DNA of 64,000 bases from Marinibactrum halimedae (GCF_021234875.1 NZ_JAJQVM010000003.1:19541-83540), one strand, 5' to 3'; numbered from the stretch's first letter, positions 24,645 to 34,581 are shown. Notes: generated by a model from the sequence alone, not told the origin. Program-made: numbers and translations.

Positions 24645-26309
24645 ATGAGTGGGTTAAGAGTCCATTGCTTGAGCCAGGGTTGGTTGAAAAATACCGTCAT
24701 AAGTATGGGATTTGTGGCTGTGACTGGTACATTGGTGGCTGATGATGTGGTGAATTTAACCGATCCTGCTTTGATGAAGGGCTTTGATGTAGAGGGATTT
24801 TTTGATGAGTATTGGAGTCCTGAGGCCCTGAATTCATGGGAGTGTAAACATCTTTACTTTTTATCCCCATTCACACTGCCCCGTTGTATGCAGTCCCAAA
24901 CGGTGAAGCAACATTTATCGTCGTTGGAAAAAATTGCCCTGGCCAATGACGTAAATCGGGCAGCTGGTCTTAAAGGGTACGAGGCATCTGTAGCGTATAT
25001 TGAAGAAGCATTAGTGACCATGGGTTATGACGTGGTGCTCGATGAATTTACATTCAATGCTTTTTATGAATTAGAAGATGGCGTACTGAAATCTCTATCA
25101 CCGGATGAAAAAACGTATGATTGGGATATTGATGTTACCTATATGTCGCAAAGTGAAGCGGGGACGGTTTCGGGTGCTGTGGTCGCGATTGATTTGGCTT
25201 TAGGTGAGGGGAACAGCTCTACCAGCGGTTGTGAAATAGAAGATTTTGCAGCTTTTCCGTCAAGCGCTATTGCGCTGATACAACGCGGTACATGCAGTTT
25301 TGCACAAAAAGCACAAAATGCAGTTGCAGCAGGGGCTGTGGGTGTCATCATTTTTAATCAAGGTAATACAGAGGATCGTACCGGCTTAATTAACGGTACG
25401 CTTGGGGTTGAGTATTCAGGGCAGGTTCCTGTTTTTTTCACCACATACAATAATGGTGTAGTTTGGTCTGAAACGCCTAGTTTAACGATGACAATGGTTT
25501 CCAATGTACTCCGTGAAGAGCGCATTGTTCAAAATGTGATAGCGGAGACCAAATCTGGGAGTGCCAGTAATGTCATTATGGTCGGTGCCCATTTGGATTC
25601 CGTATTTGCAGGCCCTGGTATTAACGATAATGGTACTGGAACAGCTGCGCTATTGGAGTTGGCGAATCTCGTCAGTAAAGCGTATGTAAAAAATAAAATT
25701 CGCTTTGCATGGTGGGGAGCTGAAGAAGCTGGATTGGTGGGCTCTACGGATTATGTGCAACGCTTAGATGAAGGCTCTCTTAAAAATATTAAGGCGTACC
25801 TTAATTTTGACATGATTGCATCACCAAATTATAAGTTTGGTATTTATGATGGTGATGGCTCTGATTTTGATCTCGTAGGTCCTCCGGGTTCGGATAGCAT
25901 AGAGAAGTTATTTGAAAGTTATTTTGGTTTGAGAGGGTTGTCCTACGAGGGAAGTCAGATCAACTTCCGTTCGGATTATGCCGAATTTTTTCGCAGAGGA
26001 ACTGCAATAGGCGGCTTGTTCACTGGGGCTGAAGCTGAAAAAACAGAAGAACAGGCTGAAAAGTATGGCGGTGAATCGGGCATCCCGTTGGACAGTTGTT
26101 ATCACCAATTTTGTGATGCTTTGACCAATGTGAATGAGAGAGCGCTAGAAGTGAACAGTGATGCTATTGCTTACGTGGTGTCTAAGCTGGCCAACTCCAC
26201 AAAATTGATTGATGAAGAAAGAGAGGCGGGTTCAGAAACATCAGCACAAGCAGACCCTTTAAGTGCGAATTACGATATTCAATATTGGGGAAAGCACCTT
26301 ATAAAATAA
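24645..26309 (+). CDS. Secreted M28-family zinc aminopeptidase with PA domain
   Basis: The frame is open from 24393, but I choose ATG 24645, where a signal peptide begins (LKNTVISMGFVAVTGTLVA). The first part of the mature protein leads into a PA insert (about residues 155-235 of this start) with SAIALIQRGTCSFAQKAQNAVAAGAVGVIIFNQ. The M28 catalytic domain has the metal ligands: GAHLDSVFAGPGINDNGTGTAAL (His, Asp), WWGAEEAGLVGS (catalytic Glu and ligand Glu), NFDMI (Asp) and a late His in YHQFCDALTN. It should release N-terminal amino acids from peptides outside the cell, like the Vibrio and Streptomyces aminopeptidases. The ribosome site at 24645 is weak, so the start is uncertain. It neighbours other secreted peptidases. 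Confidence 0.9.
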   Translation: MSGLRVHCLSQGWLKNTVISMGFVAVTGTLVADDVVNLTDPALMKGFDVEGFFDEYWSPEALNSWECKHLYFLSPFTLPRCMQSQTVKQHLSSLEKIALANDVNRAAGLKGYEASVAYIEEALVTMGYDVVLDEFTFNAFYELEDGVLKSLSPDEKTYDWDIDVTYMSQSEAGTVSGAVVAIDLALGEGNSSTSGCEIEDFAAFPSSAIALIQRGTCSFAQKAQNAVAAGAVGVIIFNQGNTEDRTGLINGTLGVEYSGQVPVFFTTYNNGVVWSETPSLTMTMVSNVLREERIVQNVIAETKSGSASNVIMVGAHLDSVFAGPGINDNGTGTAALLELANLVSKAYVKNKIRFAWWGAEEAGLVGSTDYVQRLDEGSLKNIKAYLNFDMIASPNYKFGIYDGDGSDFDLVGPPGSDSIEKLFESYFGLRGLSYEGSQINFRSDYAEFFRRGTAIGGLFTGAEAEKTEEQAEKYGGESGIPLDSCYHQFCDALTNVNERALEVNSDAIAYVVSKLANSTKLIDEEREAGSETSAQADPLSANYDIQYWGKHLIK

Positions 26310-26382
26310 ATGGTTAAATCTATTTTTTGATAAGTTGTTTTTTGACAACTTGTTCTTTGATAAATAGTTGTCTCGTCGTGTG

Positions 26383-27534
26383 CTAGGTCTTCCACTTTGG
26401 TGTGATAAATCCTTTAATATGAGATTCAATAACTTCGTGTGCTTGCTTAAATCGGAGTGCCTTTTTTTCAATAAATTTCCAAGACAAGATTGCCATACCC
26501 AGTGTACCGATGAAGGAATAGATAATCATTTCTGATACAGAAATGTTAGGTTGTAGTGCAATGGTTATTTGCTGTATTGGAAATGCATAAATATAAATGC
26601 CATAGGAATAGTCTCCGAAGTGATTAAATTTCCTGATGATGCCTGCTGGAACGTAGGCAATGAAAAAAAGTAGGTAAGGCAGTGTAATGCAATAGGCAAT
26701 ATAAAAGCATTCTTTATGAATGAGGGAAACAGACAGTAAGCTAAGTAGTACTAATGCAATAGGTGAAGATAGATGCAGGTTTTTTTTCCAGAGATAACAG
26801 GCCGCACCGATAAAAAAGAATGAAAACAACCGAATAGACTGGCCTTGGTAGAATTGCAGAAAGTGGTTGGCAATATTTAAAATCGTGGCTGTTATTGCAA
26901 TAAGCAATAGGGTCCATGGTAAAGAGAGTCTTAAAGAGAACTTGGAAAACACATATTTGCTCAGGTGTAAAATAGAGCTAATGGTCAACACTAACAATAT
27001 GTACATTTTGAGCTCATAGGGGAGTGTCCACAGTGAGCCATTAATAGAGTCAGCATAGGGTAAATGCTCAAAGGTGCCTGGTACGTAGAATTCAATGCCA
27101 AATAGAAGAATTGAATTTTTGATGAGGTATTTGTAGGTCTGTTTGTGTTGTAAGTACTCTGCACTGGTGAGTTCAGTGAAATATAAGCCAACACCAAATA
27201 CAGTTATAAAAACCGCGATCAGTAGCGCGGGGTAAATGCGCAAAAATCTGGCCCAAGCAAACGCAAGTGTACTTTTTCGTGCTAAATAGCTTCCACAGAT
27301 TAAAAAACCACTGGATATGAAAAAAATATCAACGGCAATACTTCCCCAGGTTAGGCCTAGGCTGAGCTTCATTGGCTCCGCTTCTGGCGAGCCAAAAGTA
27401 AGCGCAAAACTATGACTAAACAACACTAAAGAGGCAGCAATAAATCGAATTAAATTGAAATTGTTATCTCTATTGGTGGCGTATTCGGATAATGATTTTG
27501 TGTTGTCTTTTTTCAGAAATAGCTTAAGTGTCAT
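26383..27534 (-). CDS. Acyltransferase-3 family membrane protein
   Basis: A 383-residue polytopic protein with about ten hydrophobic segments. The N-terminal segment NNFNLIRFIAASLVLFSHSFALTFGSPEAE has the family's R and catalytic-type His (FSHSFAL). LTWGSIAVDIFFISSGFLICGSYL, FLRIYPALLIAVF and SLWTLPYELKMYILLVL are all standard for the OafA/YrhL/NodX group. These enzymes O-acetylate or acylate sugars of lipopolysaccharide, peptidoglycan or exopolysaccharide across the membrane. No SGNH domain is fused and no polysaccharide operon adjoins, so the acceptor is unknown. Transcription runs against the two flanking peptidase genes. Confidence 0.93.
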   Translation of the reverse strand: MTLKLFLKKDNTKSLSEYATNRDNNFNLIRFIAASLVLFSHSFALTFGSPEAEPMKLSLGLTWGSIAVDIFFISSGFLICGSYLARKSTLAFAWARFLRIYPALLIAVFITVFGVGLYFTELTSAEYLQHKQTYKYLIKNSILLFGIEFYVPGTFEHLPYADSINGSLWTLPYELKMYILLVLTISSILHLSKYVFSKFSLRLSLPWTLLLIAITATILNIANHFLQFYQGQSIRLFSFFFIGAACYLWKKNLHLSSPIALVLLSLLSVSLIHKECFYIAYCITLPYLLFFIAYVPAGIIRKFNHFGDYSYGIYIYAFPIQQITIALQPNISVSEMIIYSFIGTLGMAILSWKFIEKKALRFKQAHEVIESHIKGFITPKWKT

Positions 27535-27540
27535 GATTTT

Positions 27541-27606
27541 CTCAACTTCTGAAGGCTAAGACTCTATTGATCCCTCAACTTCTGAAGGTTAAGACTCTAT
27601 TGATCC
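27541..27606. repeat. 33-bp tandem duplication upstream of the acyltransferase
   Basis: A 33-bp segment beginning CTCAACTTCTGAAGG is repeated immediately at 27574 with one difference. Shorter related sequence (CTGTTACAGTAATTG / CCGTTACAGCAATC) follows up to about 27650. Confidence 0.9.
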
Positions 27607-28300
27607 TGTTACAGTAATTGTTCCCGTTACAGCAATCTTGATTGCAGTTGCTCTCGGTGCTGTTCTTCTGACTGATATTTCAATCACTATAAACCATCAT
27701 TGCTAATGGTTTCTGTGAGTAATTTCTAAAATTGATGGATTCAATTTTGAGGTGTCTCGTTTGCTGAGGGTGCGCATAAATTGATCGGCACTCTTGTGAT
27801 TATAGCCATGAATAACGATGACAGAGAACTAAATCACTATATGCTTGAAGAAACTCGTATTCGTGAAATACAACAAGTTGAACCGAACGAAAGACTTGAT
27901 GTTGTGATAAGAGTATTTGGCCTGAAATAAAAAGAGACTGCCAATATTGTGAATGGCGATAAATTTATTAATTTTTTAAAACCTTTTATAGTGAATGCAG
28001 AAAATCCATTTTTTATTAATGGTTATTGTTGTTGAGTCAAATTAATTTTTATTGAAAGTACTTTCGCTGGCGTATTGTTTTGCAATGATGAATAAGCGTG
28101 TCGATGTCATCTGTTGTTATTTCTTGTTACAGACATAACGTTGTTTTTCGTTTAAATATAGTAGTTGATGACCTCTGTGGTGAAGTTGTCTATGAAACTT
28201 TCTTGAAGTTTGATGAATTTGGAATCAAGTGAGAGGGTTTTATTTGGCTTTTGGTTTTTTATAAAACTAAATTTAAATAAAAGGAAAATAGGATTTTGTG
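27607..28300. other. A+T-rich intergenic region with a 40-codon ORF
   Basis: About 700 bp. An ORF at 27808-27930 encodes a 40-residue acidic peptide (MNNDDRELNHYMLEE...VIRVFGLK) but lacks a clear ribosome site and resembles nothing known to me. It could be a small gene or a remnant. The rest should hold the S1 peptidase promoter. Confidence 0.4.
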
Positions 28301-30307
28301 ATGAAAATAAAGAATCCATTGAGCAGTTGTGTGGGTGTGTTGTTGGTGCCATTGTTGAGTTTTTCATCCATCGTTAGTGCGGATGAAAACCGTATAGGAA
28401 AAGATTTTTTTAATATTGGTACGGTGTATGGTCGTATTTACAACGATGTGAATGCGAATGGCCGTTCAAGTTTTGGTGAGAGTGGCATAGAAGGTGTTGT
28501 TGTATTTGCGGATATTAACGACAACGGCCTTCGTGATGAAGGAGAGCCTTTTGATGAGACAGGCCCTTTTGGCTTTTATCGCTTACCAAAACTCAGCGCC
28601 GGCGATTATCGTATTCGACAAGAAGTTCCTTTTGGGTGGCGTAATACAGCCGGCGGTGAGGGACGTTCAGTAGGGTCGGTGGTGGTTTCTCTGCCAGAAA
28701 ACGACATTATTGTGCCGCAAATTATAGGAGGGGATGAAGTCACGCCTAATGAGTATCCCTTTATGGTTGCGGTAGGGTTTGAATCTGAAGGGCAGTTTTT
28801 TCAATTCTGTGGTGGTGTTTTAGTGTCTGATCAATGGGTGGCAACGGCGGCGCATTGTTCGACAAACACAGACCCGAGTACCGTTAATGTCTTGGTTGGA
28901 ACGAATAACATACTCGATGGCAGTGGTGAGGTATTGGGTGTGGATGAGGTGATTTTACATCCAGAATACATACTCTCACCGTCTGAGCCGGGTATGCCTT
29001 TTGGTGTCAGCGGCGGCTATGACATTGCACTGTGGAAATTATCTCAACCGATTAATCTGGAAGAAAGTGATTTACAAACGGTTGCCATGATTTCTCAGGA
29101 GGATAAAGCGCTGACGGATGACGGTGTGTTGGCGACAGCCGTTGGCTGGGGAGTATCCGATTTAGAAAGCCAGTTATTACAAGATGTTCATCTTCCTATT
29201 TTCGATACCCAAGTGTGTCAAGATGTTTATTTTGATTCTATTAATTTTGATACACAAATATGCGGTGGTGTACCCCAAGGGGGAATTGATGCCTGCCAAG
29301 GTGACAGTGGTGGTCCACTGCTGGTACGCGATTTTGATCAAGATGTTTGGAAATTAGCTGGTGTTACAAGTTATGGTAATGGTTGTGCGTTACCGGGTAA
29401 CCCAGGTGTATGGGCTCGTGTTTCTGAATTGTCTGATTGGGTGAAACAAGTCGCTGTCAGTGAATCCCGTGTGTACGATATCACCTTGAAGCCTTGGAAT
29501 ATTGTGCGAGCAGATTTTGGTAACCAGGCTGCTCGTTATGAGCCGAGTCAATCTATTGAAGATCGCTGGCAGTTAGTGGATGCCACTTTTGACAGCTCTT
29601 CCGGTGACTCATTGTCGGTGAGCTGGAATATTCTGGATGAGTCGTATTTGCCTCGTGTATTCGATTGCTTTGTGGATGGCGATGGAGCTGGCACATTACT
29701 ACCCGAAGAATTTGTAGAATGCTTTGAAGGCGGTAATTCTATTTCACTACCACCATTGGGCGATGGTGTTTTCGTATCCACACTTTATGCGTCATTGGGT
29801 GATGCACAATTTGAGCGTAAAAATGGTGTAATTAGTGGAACGCCTGTTGAGTCACTGGTAAGCGGTTCGTTAACGGTAGAAGATATTATTGACCCCGATT
29901 ATTTGGCGCCATATTTTTTAGATTATTATGATGTCGACGGGTTGAGTGGTGAAAAAGCCTTTGCAATTCGTGTTACCGCAGATACGTTGGATGATTTATT
30001 TATTGCACTTTATGATCGTGATGTGCGTGAGGTAAATGGGCGTGGCGGTGTGCTTAATACCACGTTTACGTTTGGTCAAGGGTCGGTAGCAGAAATGATT
30101 GTCGAAACCCAGCCGGGAGTCAATTACGTTGTGGGTGTCTCAACTTTCAGTGCAGAAGCTGTCGGTGATTACACCATAAGCATCTTGAATGAGGGTGAGC
30201 CTGTGGCGACAACCTTGAATACCCCTGAGCGTCCAGCTATTAATCGACGTGGTTTAAGAAAAGACCCAATAGTAAAATCCGTTGTACCTTATCCTTTAGC
30301 ACCATAG
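28301..30307 (+). CDS. Secreted trypsin-like serine peptidase with N-terminal SdrD_B-like domain
   Basis: ATG 28301 follows AGGA; GTG 28298 adjoins it. After a signal peptide (LLSFSSIVSADE), residues about 45-130 form an SdrD_B/Cna_B-like beta module (GRIYNDVNANGRSSFGESGI, FADINDNGLRDEGEPF) with Ca-binding Asp/Asn-rich loops. The S1 domain starts at IIGGDEVTPNEYPFMVAVG. The triad is His in ATAAHC, Asp in YDIALWKL, and Ser in CQGDSGGPLLV. The residue six before the Ser is Asp (GIDACQGDS), predicting cleavage after Lys/Arg. The C-terminus (about 390-660) has beta-rich sequence ending in a PPC-like region (VNYVVGVSTFSAEAVGDYTISI). N-terminal Ig-like domains in front of a trypsin are an unusual order. 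A terminator follows. Confidence 0.92.
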   Translation: MKIKNPLSSCVGVLLVPLLSFSSIVSADENRIGKDFFNIGTVYGRIYNDVNANGRSSFGESGIEGVVVFADINDNGLRDEGEPFDETGPFGFYRLPKLSAGDYRIRQEVPFGWRNTAGGEGRSVGSVVVSLPENDIIVPQIIGGDEVTPNEYPFMVAVGFESEGQFFQFCGGVLVSDQWVATAAHCSTNTDPSTVNVLVGTNNILDGSGEVLGVDEVILHPEYILSPSEPGMPFGVSGGYDIALWKLSQPINLEESDLQTVAMISQEDKALTDDGVLATAVGWGVSDLESQLLQDVHLPIFDTQVCQDVYFDSINFDTQICGGVPQGGIDACQGDSGGPLLVRDFDQDVWKLAGVTSYGNGCALPGNPGVWARVSELSDWVKQVAVSESRVYDITLKPWNIVRADFGNQAARYEPSQSIEDRWQLVDATFDSSSGDSLSVSWNILDESYLPRVFDCFVDGDGAGTLLPEEFVECFEGGNSISLPPLGDGVFVSTLYASLGDAQFERKNGVISGTPVESLVSGSLTVEDIIDPDYLAPYFLDYYDVDGLSGEKAFAIRVTADTLDDLFIALYDRDVREVNGRGGVLNTTFTFGQGSVAEMIVETQPGVNYVVGVSTFSAEAVGDYTISILNEGEPVATTLNTPERPAINRRGLRKDPIVKSVVPYPLAP

Positions 30308-30351
30308 TGGTGGATAAAGTCAAAGTGGTGTTTTTTTAATTTTAAGCAGTG

Positions 30352-30380
30352 AAAAAGCGTACGGAATGTACGCTTTTTTT
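30352..30380 (+). terminator. Rho-independent terminator of the S1 peptidase gene
   Basis: AAAAAGCGTAC (30352-30362) pairs with GTACGCTTTTT (30368-30378) around GGAAT, running into TTTTTTT. Confidence 0.93.
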
Positions 30381-30432
30381 GCATAAAATAAAGCCATTGA
30401 ATGTGTGCGGTTTATGGAATGGAAAACAATGT

Positions 30433-30717
30433 GTGGGTGATGTTTTTTTAAATATATTTTTTACATTCGTCATTTTGTTCTTGATAATTTGGACGCTTTT
30501 ACCATGGGGATTTGGCCTCTCAAATTTTAAGCGATGTCACAGTAAAGTACTTGGCATGATCGGTACTGGTTGTTGGTTATTACTATTGGTGTCGCACGGC
30601 CTAGCGGTGTATTTCGTATGGAACACCGTAATGTCGGTATTCTTAATTTTCTTCATGCTGTTTTCTTTTCACATCTTCTTTGCGCTTTTATTTGCTAAAA
30701 ATGTGGGTACGAATTAG
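30433..30717 (+). CDS. Small hydrophobic membrane protein, uncertain
   Basis: The frame is open from 30349, but that start lies in the terminator above. GTG 30433, preceded by GGAAAA, is more likely and gives about 94 residues. GTG 30403 is also possible. Three hydrophobic segments are visible: FLNIFFTFVILFLIIWTLLPW, MIGTGCWLLLLVSHGLAVYFVW and VMSVFLIFFMLFSFHIFFALLFA. I recognise no family. Since the segments are well separated by charged residues it may be a real integral membrane protein. Confidence 0.5.
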   Translation: MGDVFLNIFFTFVILFLIIWTLLPWGFGLSNFKRCHSKVLGMIGTGCWLLLLVSHGLAVYFVWNTVMSVFLIFFMLFSFHIFFALLFAKNVGTN

Positions 30718-31030
30718 TTGTTCTCGGCACTGTTCTGGTGCGGAATAGTTTGATTTGCACACTTATCGTCTTGATTGAAATAATCATATTTTTATTCTTA
30801 ATGTAAAGAAATGAAAACGATTACAGTCTATTGACTTTTCGTTTCTTTCAGATCACGCCATTTGTGGCGCGATTTTGGAAAAATTTGAAACTGAAGTGGT
30901 TCTCTTAATTTCTAAAAGTTATTAATTGGCAGCTTTATTGCTAAATCGGTTTTACGTTTTCCATATGAAGTAAAGCTAATTAAATTAAATATTGATATTG
31001 CATTAATTTATATTGTATTGGGGTGTAAGC
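30718..31030. other. Promoter region of the S8 peptidase, A+T rich
   Basis: About 310 bp with no ORF of interest. GGCGCGATTTTGG-type hairpin potential (CGCCATTTGTGGCG near 30854-30867) is present; it could be a regulatory or terminator stem. Confidence 0.4.
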
Positions 31031-34000
31031 ATGTCTATGGGTACAAAACAAACCGTCCAAGTCAATTCGTTTCAGAGGAACGGAAAATCATCTGCCGGCG
31101 GTAAATTATCCGCATTGGTGGTGGCGATAGCAGCCGGTCATTCGGTATTTGCGCAAGCGGCAGTGACTCAGGTAGCACCAGAGAAGTTGGATTCCCTAAC
31201 GTCGATATCAGTGCCTGGCGGGTTAATGGAAGTCTCAGGGGAAAACTTATCAAAATTGAAAGGCGCGTTTGTTGAAAGTGGCAAACAGCATGTCATGGTG
31301 AAATTCCCCTCGGCCACCGCGTCGGATTTATCTTCCAGTGATCGTGCTAAAGCGTTTTCTCAACAAGCGGATGCGGTACAAGAAAAATTTATTGCAGACA
31401 TTAAAGCCTTAGCGCCCAGTGCTCAGGTATTGGGGAAAACCCGGTTGGCAGCCAACGCAGTGTATTTGGATGTGGATGTGAAAGAGCTGCCCGCCATTGC
31501 CGATCGTGTTGATATTGAATACGTTGTGGCCGTTGCAGATTACCAACCGCTAACGAATCAAACCCAATTGGACGAAACCGTTTCTCATGTGGGTGGTGCG
31601 ATATTGCAAGCGACGGGCTTTACCGGTAAAGGGGTTGAAATTGCGGTGATCGATTCCGGTATTGATTACACCCATGCTGCCTTTGGTGGTCCAGGTACTT
31701 TGGAGGCGTATACCTTTGCCAATGAAGATCCGGTCAATACTGATGGTGTTTTCCCAACAGAGAAAGTCATCGGGGGATATGACTTTATTGGTGAGTGGCC
31801 TGATGAACCGCTTTCTGAAGATGGTGACCCTCTCGATACCGGAGGTCATGGAACGCATGTGGCGGATATTGCTGCAGGTCTAAAAGGCATGGCACCAGAT
31901 GCTAAATTACATGCACTGAAAGTCTGCCGTCGTTTTTGTTCGGGCGTAGGCATTATGCGATCCATTGAGTATTCGATGGATCCAAATGGCGATGGTGACC
32001 CAAGTGATGCTGTGGACATCATTAACTTATCTTTGGGGGCAGATTACGGTTTGGCTTTCGACGATGATGCGTCTGCGGCCATTGATCGGGCCACTGAGCT
32101 GGGAATTTTAAGTGTGGCAGCGGCGGGTAATGATGCGGATAAACCGTTTATTCTTGCCACACCATCGGCGGCCAAAACCGCGTTATCGGTTGCTTGGACG
32201 ACCTCACCTGGCGCCTTTAAAAGCCAATTAACCGTTGAGAATGGTGACGGTACTTCGACGAATTACGATGCGATATTAATGGGCTTTTCGCCGGAGCCTG
32301 AAGCGGCTATCGCGACGGATATGGCGGTCAGTTACGGTGATGGAAATGGCAGTGCACTGAACGGCTGTGATACCGACACCGGTGAAAATCCGTTTGTACC
32401 TGATTCGCTTACTGGCAAAGTTGTCATGGTTGATCGTGGTGCGTGTACGTTTGTGGAGAAAGTGGAAAACATTCAAGAGGCAGGTGGTGTATTAGCCATT
32501 GTGGCGCAAAATAGAGATGAAGCCCCCTTCTCTGGAGGCGGTAGCTCAAACGCCACGATTCCTTCGGTTATGATTGCTCAATCGACAGGGGATTTGCTGC
32601 GTGATAATGCCACACTTGCGTATCTCGACCCTGCCAATCGGGTGTCTTTGGCGGAACGAATGGAAGTTGCCTCTTCTCGTGGTCCAGACTCTTCTTACAG
32701 CAGCATTAAACCTGAAATTGGCGCACCGGGTCGTTCGGTTTCTGCGGTTGCCGGTGCCGGTGAAGGGGTAAGCCCATTCAGTGGTACCTCTGGCGCCACA
32801 CCGGTTGTAGCCGGTGCTGCTGCGCAAATATTAGAGAAGTTCCCACACTGGGGGCCTGCTCAAGTGAAAAGTGCTCTTGTGAGTACGGGCGAGCGTGATA
32901 TTTACGTGGAAGAAGGCGAATTAGCCCCGATTACCCGTATTGGTGGTGGCGAGTTACGGGTGGATCAAGCCATTAATACGCCTCTTGCCATATACGATGT
33001 AAGTTCTCATTTCGCGTCTGAAACGAGCACCTTACCGTTTGGTTTTGTGGAGGTGACTGAGAAAACCACCTTACAAAAAACACTGAGTATTAAAAATATT
33101 ACTGATAACGAAACATTAATGCTGACGTTTGAGCCGGAGTTTCGTTATGAAAGTGATGCGCTTGCGGGTGCCGTCAGTATTGACGTGATGAACCAAATTG
33201 AATTGGGGTATGGGGCAGAAACGTCGATTACGGTTAGTCTCACTATCGACCCAAGTAAATTACCGAACAGCACCTTAAACTCGGGCGCCGGAGCTCAAGA
33301 CTCAGAAGCGTTGGGTGCTTTGGAATTTGATGGTTACTTGTTAATTAAACTGAATGGTGATCGTGAAGTTGCCGTACCTTGGCATGTTATTGCTAGAAAA
33401 GCATCGGAGGCAGAGACAAATACCACTGTTTTAAATGACGAGTTTGAAACCATTGTTGAGATTTCTAACCAAGGTTCAGGCTTTGCAGCATTGAAGCCCT
33501 TTAACCTTTATGCACTGGGTGAAGATTTACCCGAAGGTTTACGTGGTGAAGATAAGCCGATTCGCGATTTACGTGCGTTAGGTTCTCGTGCTTACCCATC
33601 AGAACAGTGTGCCGATTCTTTCAAATGGGAAATTGGCTTAAACAGTTGGGAGCCGGTACAAGTGTCTTACCATGCTCAATATGAAATTTTGGTTGACTTG
33701 GATAATGATGGTACCGATGACTTCATGGTAACCAATCTCGACTTTAATGACTTTGTTGGCGAAGATGGTAATGATGGTCGCAATGTCGTAGCAGTACAGA
33801 ACTTAGAGACGAATACTTTGCGAGCCAATTTCTTTACCCAACATGCTGCAAACTCACGCACGACGGTATTGGAGTTTTGTGGCGAATTAATGGGATTATC
33901 AGAGTTTCCTGAATCGCCAATCACCCTCACACCCCGTGTGAATAATGGTGGGAGCGTTCAGGGTGCGCAATTGCCCAGTGTCAGTGTGTGGCCGGGTAAT

Positions 34001-34504
34001 GAGCGTTACCACTTTATTACGGAAGACGGCGTAATCATTGAGCAAGGCGGGGTAGCCAGTGTAACCGTACATGATATGAAAACCGAAGACGGTGCAATTG
34101 GCGCGTTTATTCAAACCAATCGACAAGTTTCATTAGCCAACGGTGCTATTGGGTACCCGGGGGCCAAGTCAGATAATGAAGTGTTGCTGGTTACCGCTCC
34201 GGGTGTGAGCACCCCTATTTCTCAAGATTGTGGAGATATGGGTGTGGCTTATACCTCGGACAATAGTTTTACTGTTTACTTGAAAGACCAAGGGTGGCCG
34301 ACAGATACCGGGTACAAATACCTTTGTGCCAATGGTGGATGTTACCAAGGTGAATTGCAAAACGGTTTCTACCAGAAAACGTTTAATGGTTCGTTGGGGC
34401 AAGAAGTGTCACTGGAATTTAAAGTTAAACTGGCTAATGGCGGTGAATTCCGTGCAACAGATTCAGAAGTCTTTAGTAAAGACTCCTGTTTGCTGCCGAA
34501 GTAA
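31031..34504 (+). CDS. Large secreted subtilisin-like (S8) peptidase with PA domain
   Basis: ATG 31031 follows GGGGTG; a TTG opens the frame 18 bp earlier. A long signal peptide ends near SVFAQAAV. An I9-type propeptide follows (QHVMVKFPSATASD to IEYVVAVADYQ). The S8 domain carries the triad Asp in IAVIDSGIDYTHAAFGG, His in GGHGTHVADIAAG and Ser in SGTSGATPVVAGAAA, with oxyanion Asn in VAAAGNDAD. A PA domain is inserted before the Ser (VVMVDRGACTFVEKVENIQEAGGVLAIV). About 500 C-terminal residues are beta-rich and include Fn3-like sequence and several Cys. It has 1157 residues, in the range of the large extracellular or C5a-peptidase/lactocepin-like subtilases. It should degrade proteins outside the cell. 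A terminator follows. Confidence 0.93.
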   Translation: MSMGTKQTVQVNSFQRNGKSSAGGKLSALVVAIAAGHSVFAQAAVTQVAPEKLDSLTSISVPGGLMEVSGENLSKLKGAFVESGKQHVMVKFPSATASDLSSSDRAKAFSQQADAVQEKFIADIKALAPSAQVLGKTRLAANAVYLDVDVKELPAIADRVDIEYVVAVADYQPLTNQTQLDETVSHVGGAILQATGFTGKGVEIAVIDSGIDYTHAAFGGPGTLEAYTFANEDPVNTDGVFPTEKVIGGYDFIGEWPDEPLSEDGDPLDTGGHGTHVADIAAGLKGMAPDAKLHALKVCRRFCSGVGIMRSIEYSMDPNGDGDPSDAVDIINLSLGADYGLAFDDDASAAIDRATELGILSVAAAGNDADKPFILATPSAAKTALSVAWTTSPGAFKSQLTVENGDGTSTNYDAILMGFSPEPEAAIATDMAVSYGDGNGSALNGCDTDTGENPFVPDSLTGKVVMVDRGACTFVEKVENIQEAGGVLAIVAQNRDEAPFSGGGSSNATIPSVMIAQSTGDLLRDNATLAYLDPANRVSLAERMEVASSRGPDSSYSSIKPEIGAPGRSVSAVAGAGEGVSPFSGTSGATPVVAGAAAQILEKFPHWGPAQVKSALVSTGERDIYVEEGELAPITRIGGGELRVDQAINTPLAIYDVSSHFASETSTLPFGFVEVTEKTTLQKTLSIKNITDNETLMLTFEPEFRYESDALAGAVSIDVMNQIELGYGAETSITVSLTIDPSKLPNSTLNSGAGAQDSEALGALEFDGYLLIKLNGDREVAVPWHVIARKASEAETNTTVLNDEFETIVEISNQGSGFAALKPFNLYALGEDLPEGLRGEDKPIRDLRALGSRAYPSEQCADSFKWEIGLNSWEPVQVSYHAQYEILVDLDNDGTDDFMVTNLDFNDFVGEDGNDGRNVVAVQNLETNTLRANFFTQHAANSRTTVLEFCGELMGLSEFPESPITLTPRVNNGGSVQGAQLPSVSVWPGNERYHFITEDGVIIEQGGVASVTVHDMKTEDGAIGAFIQTNRQVSLANGAIGYPGAKSDNEVLLVTAPGVSTPISQDCGDMGVAYTSDNSFTVYLKDQGWPTDTGYKYLCANGGCYQGELQNGFYQKTFNGSLGQEVSLEFKVKLANGGEFRATDSEVFSKDSCLLPK

Positions 34505-34549
34505 ACCCTGTGTATGACGATTCAGTAGCGTGAATCGTTCATAAAATAA

Positions 34550-34581
34550 AAAGCCGCTTTCACTGTTGTGAAAGCGGCTTT
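34550..34581. terminator. Strong, probably bidirectional terminator
   Basis: AAAGCCGCTTTCAC (34550-34563) pairs perfectly with GTGAAAGCGGCTTT (34568-34581) around TGTT, flanked by A and T runs. It ends the S8 gene and may stop readthrough from the restriction-modification scar on the other strand. Confidence 0.92.
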
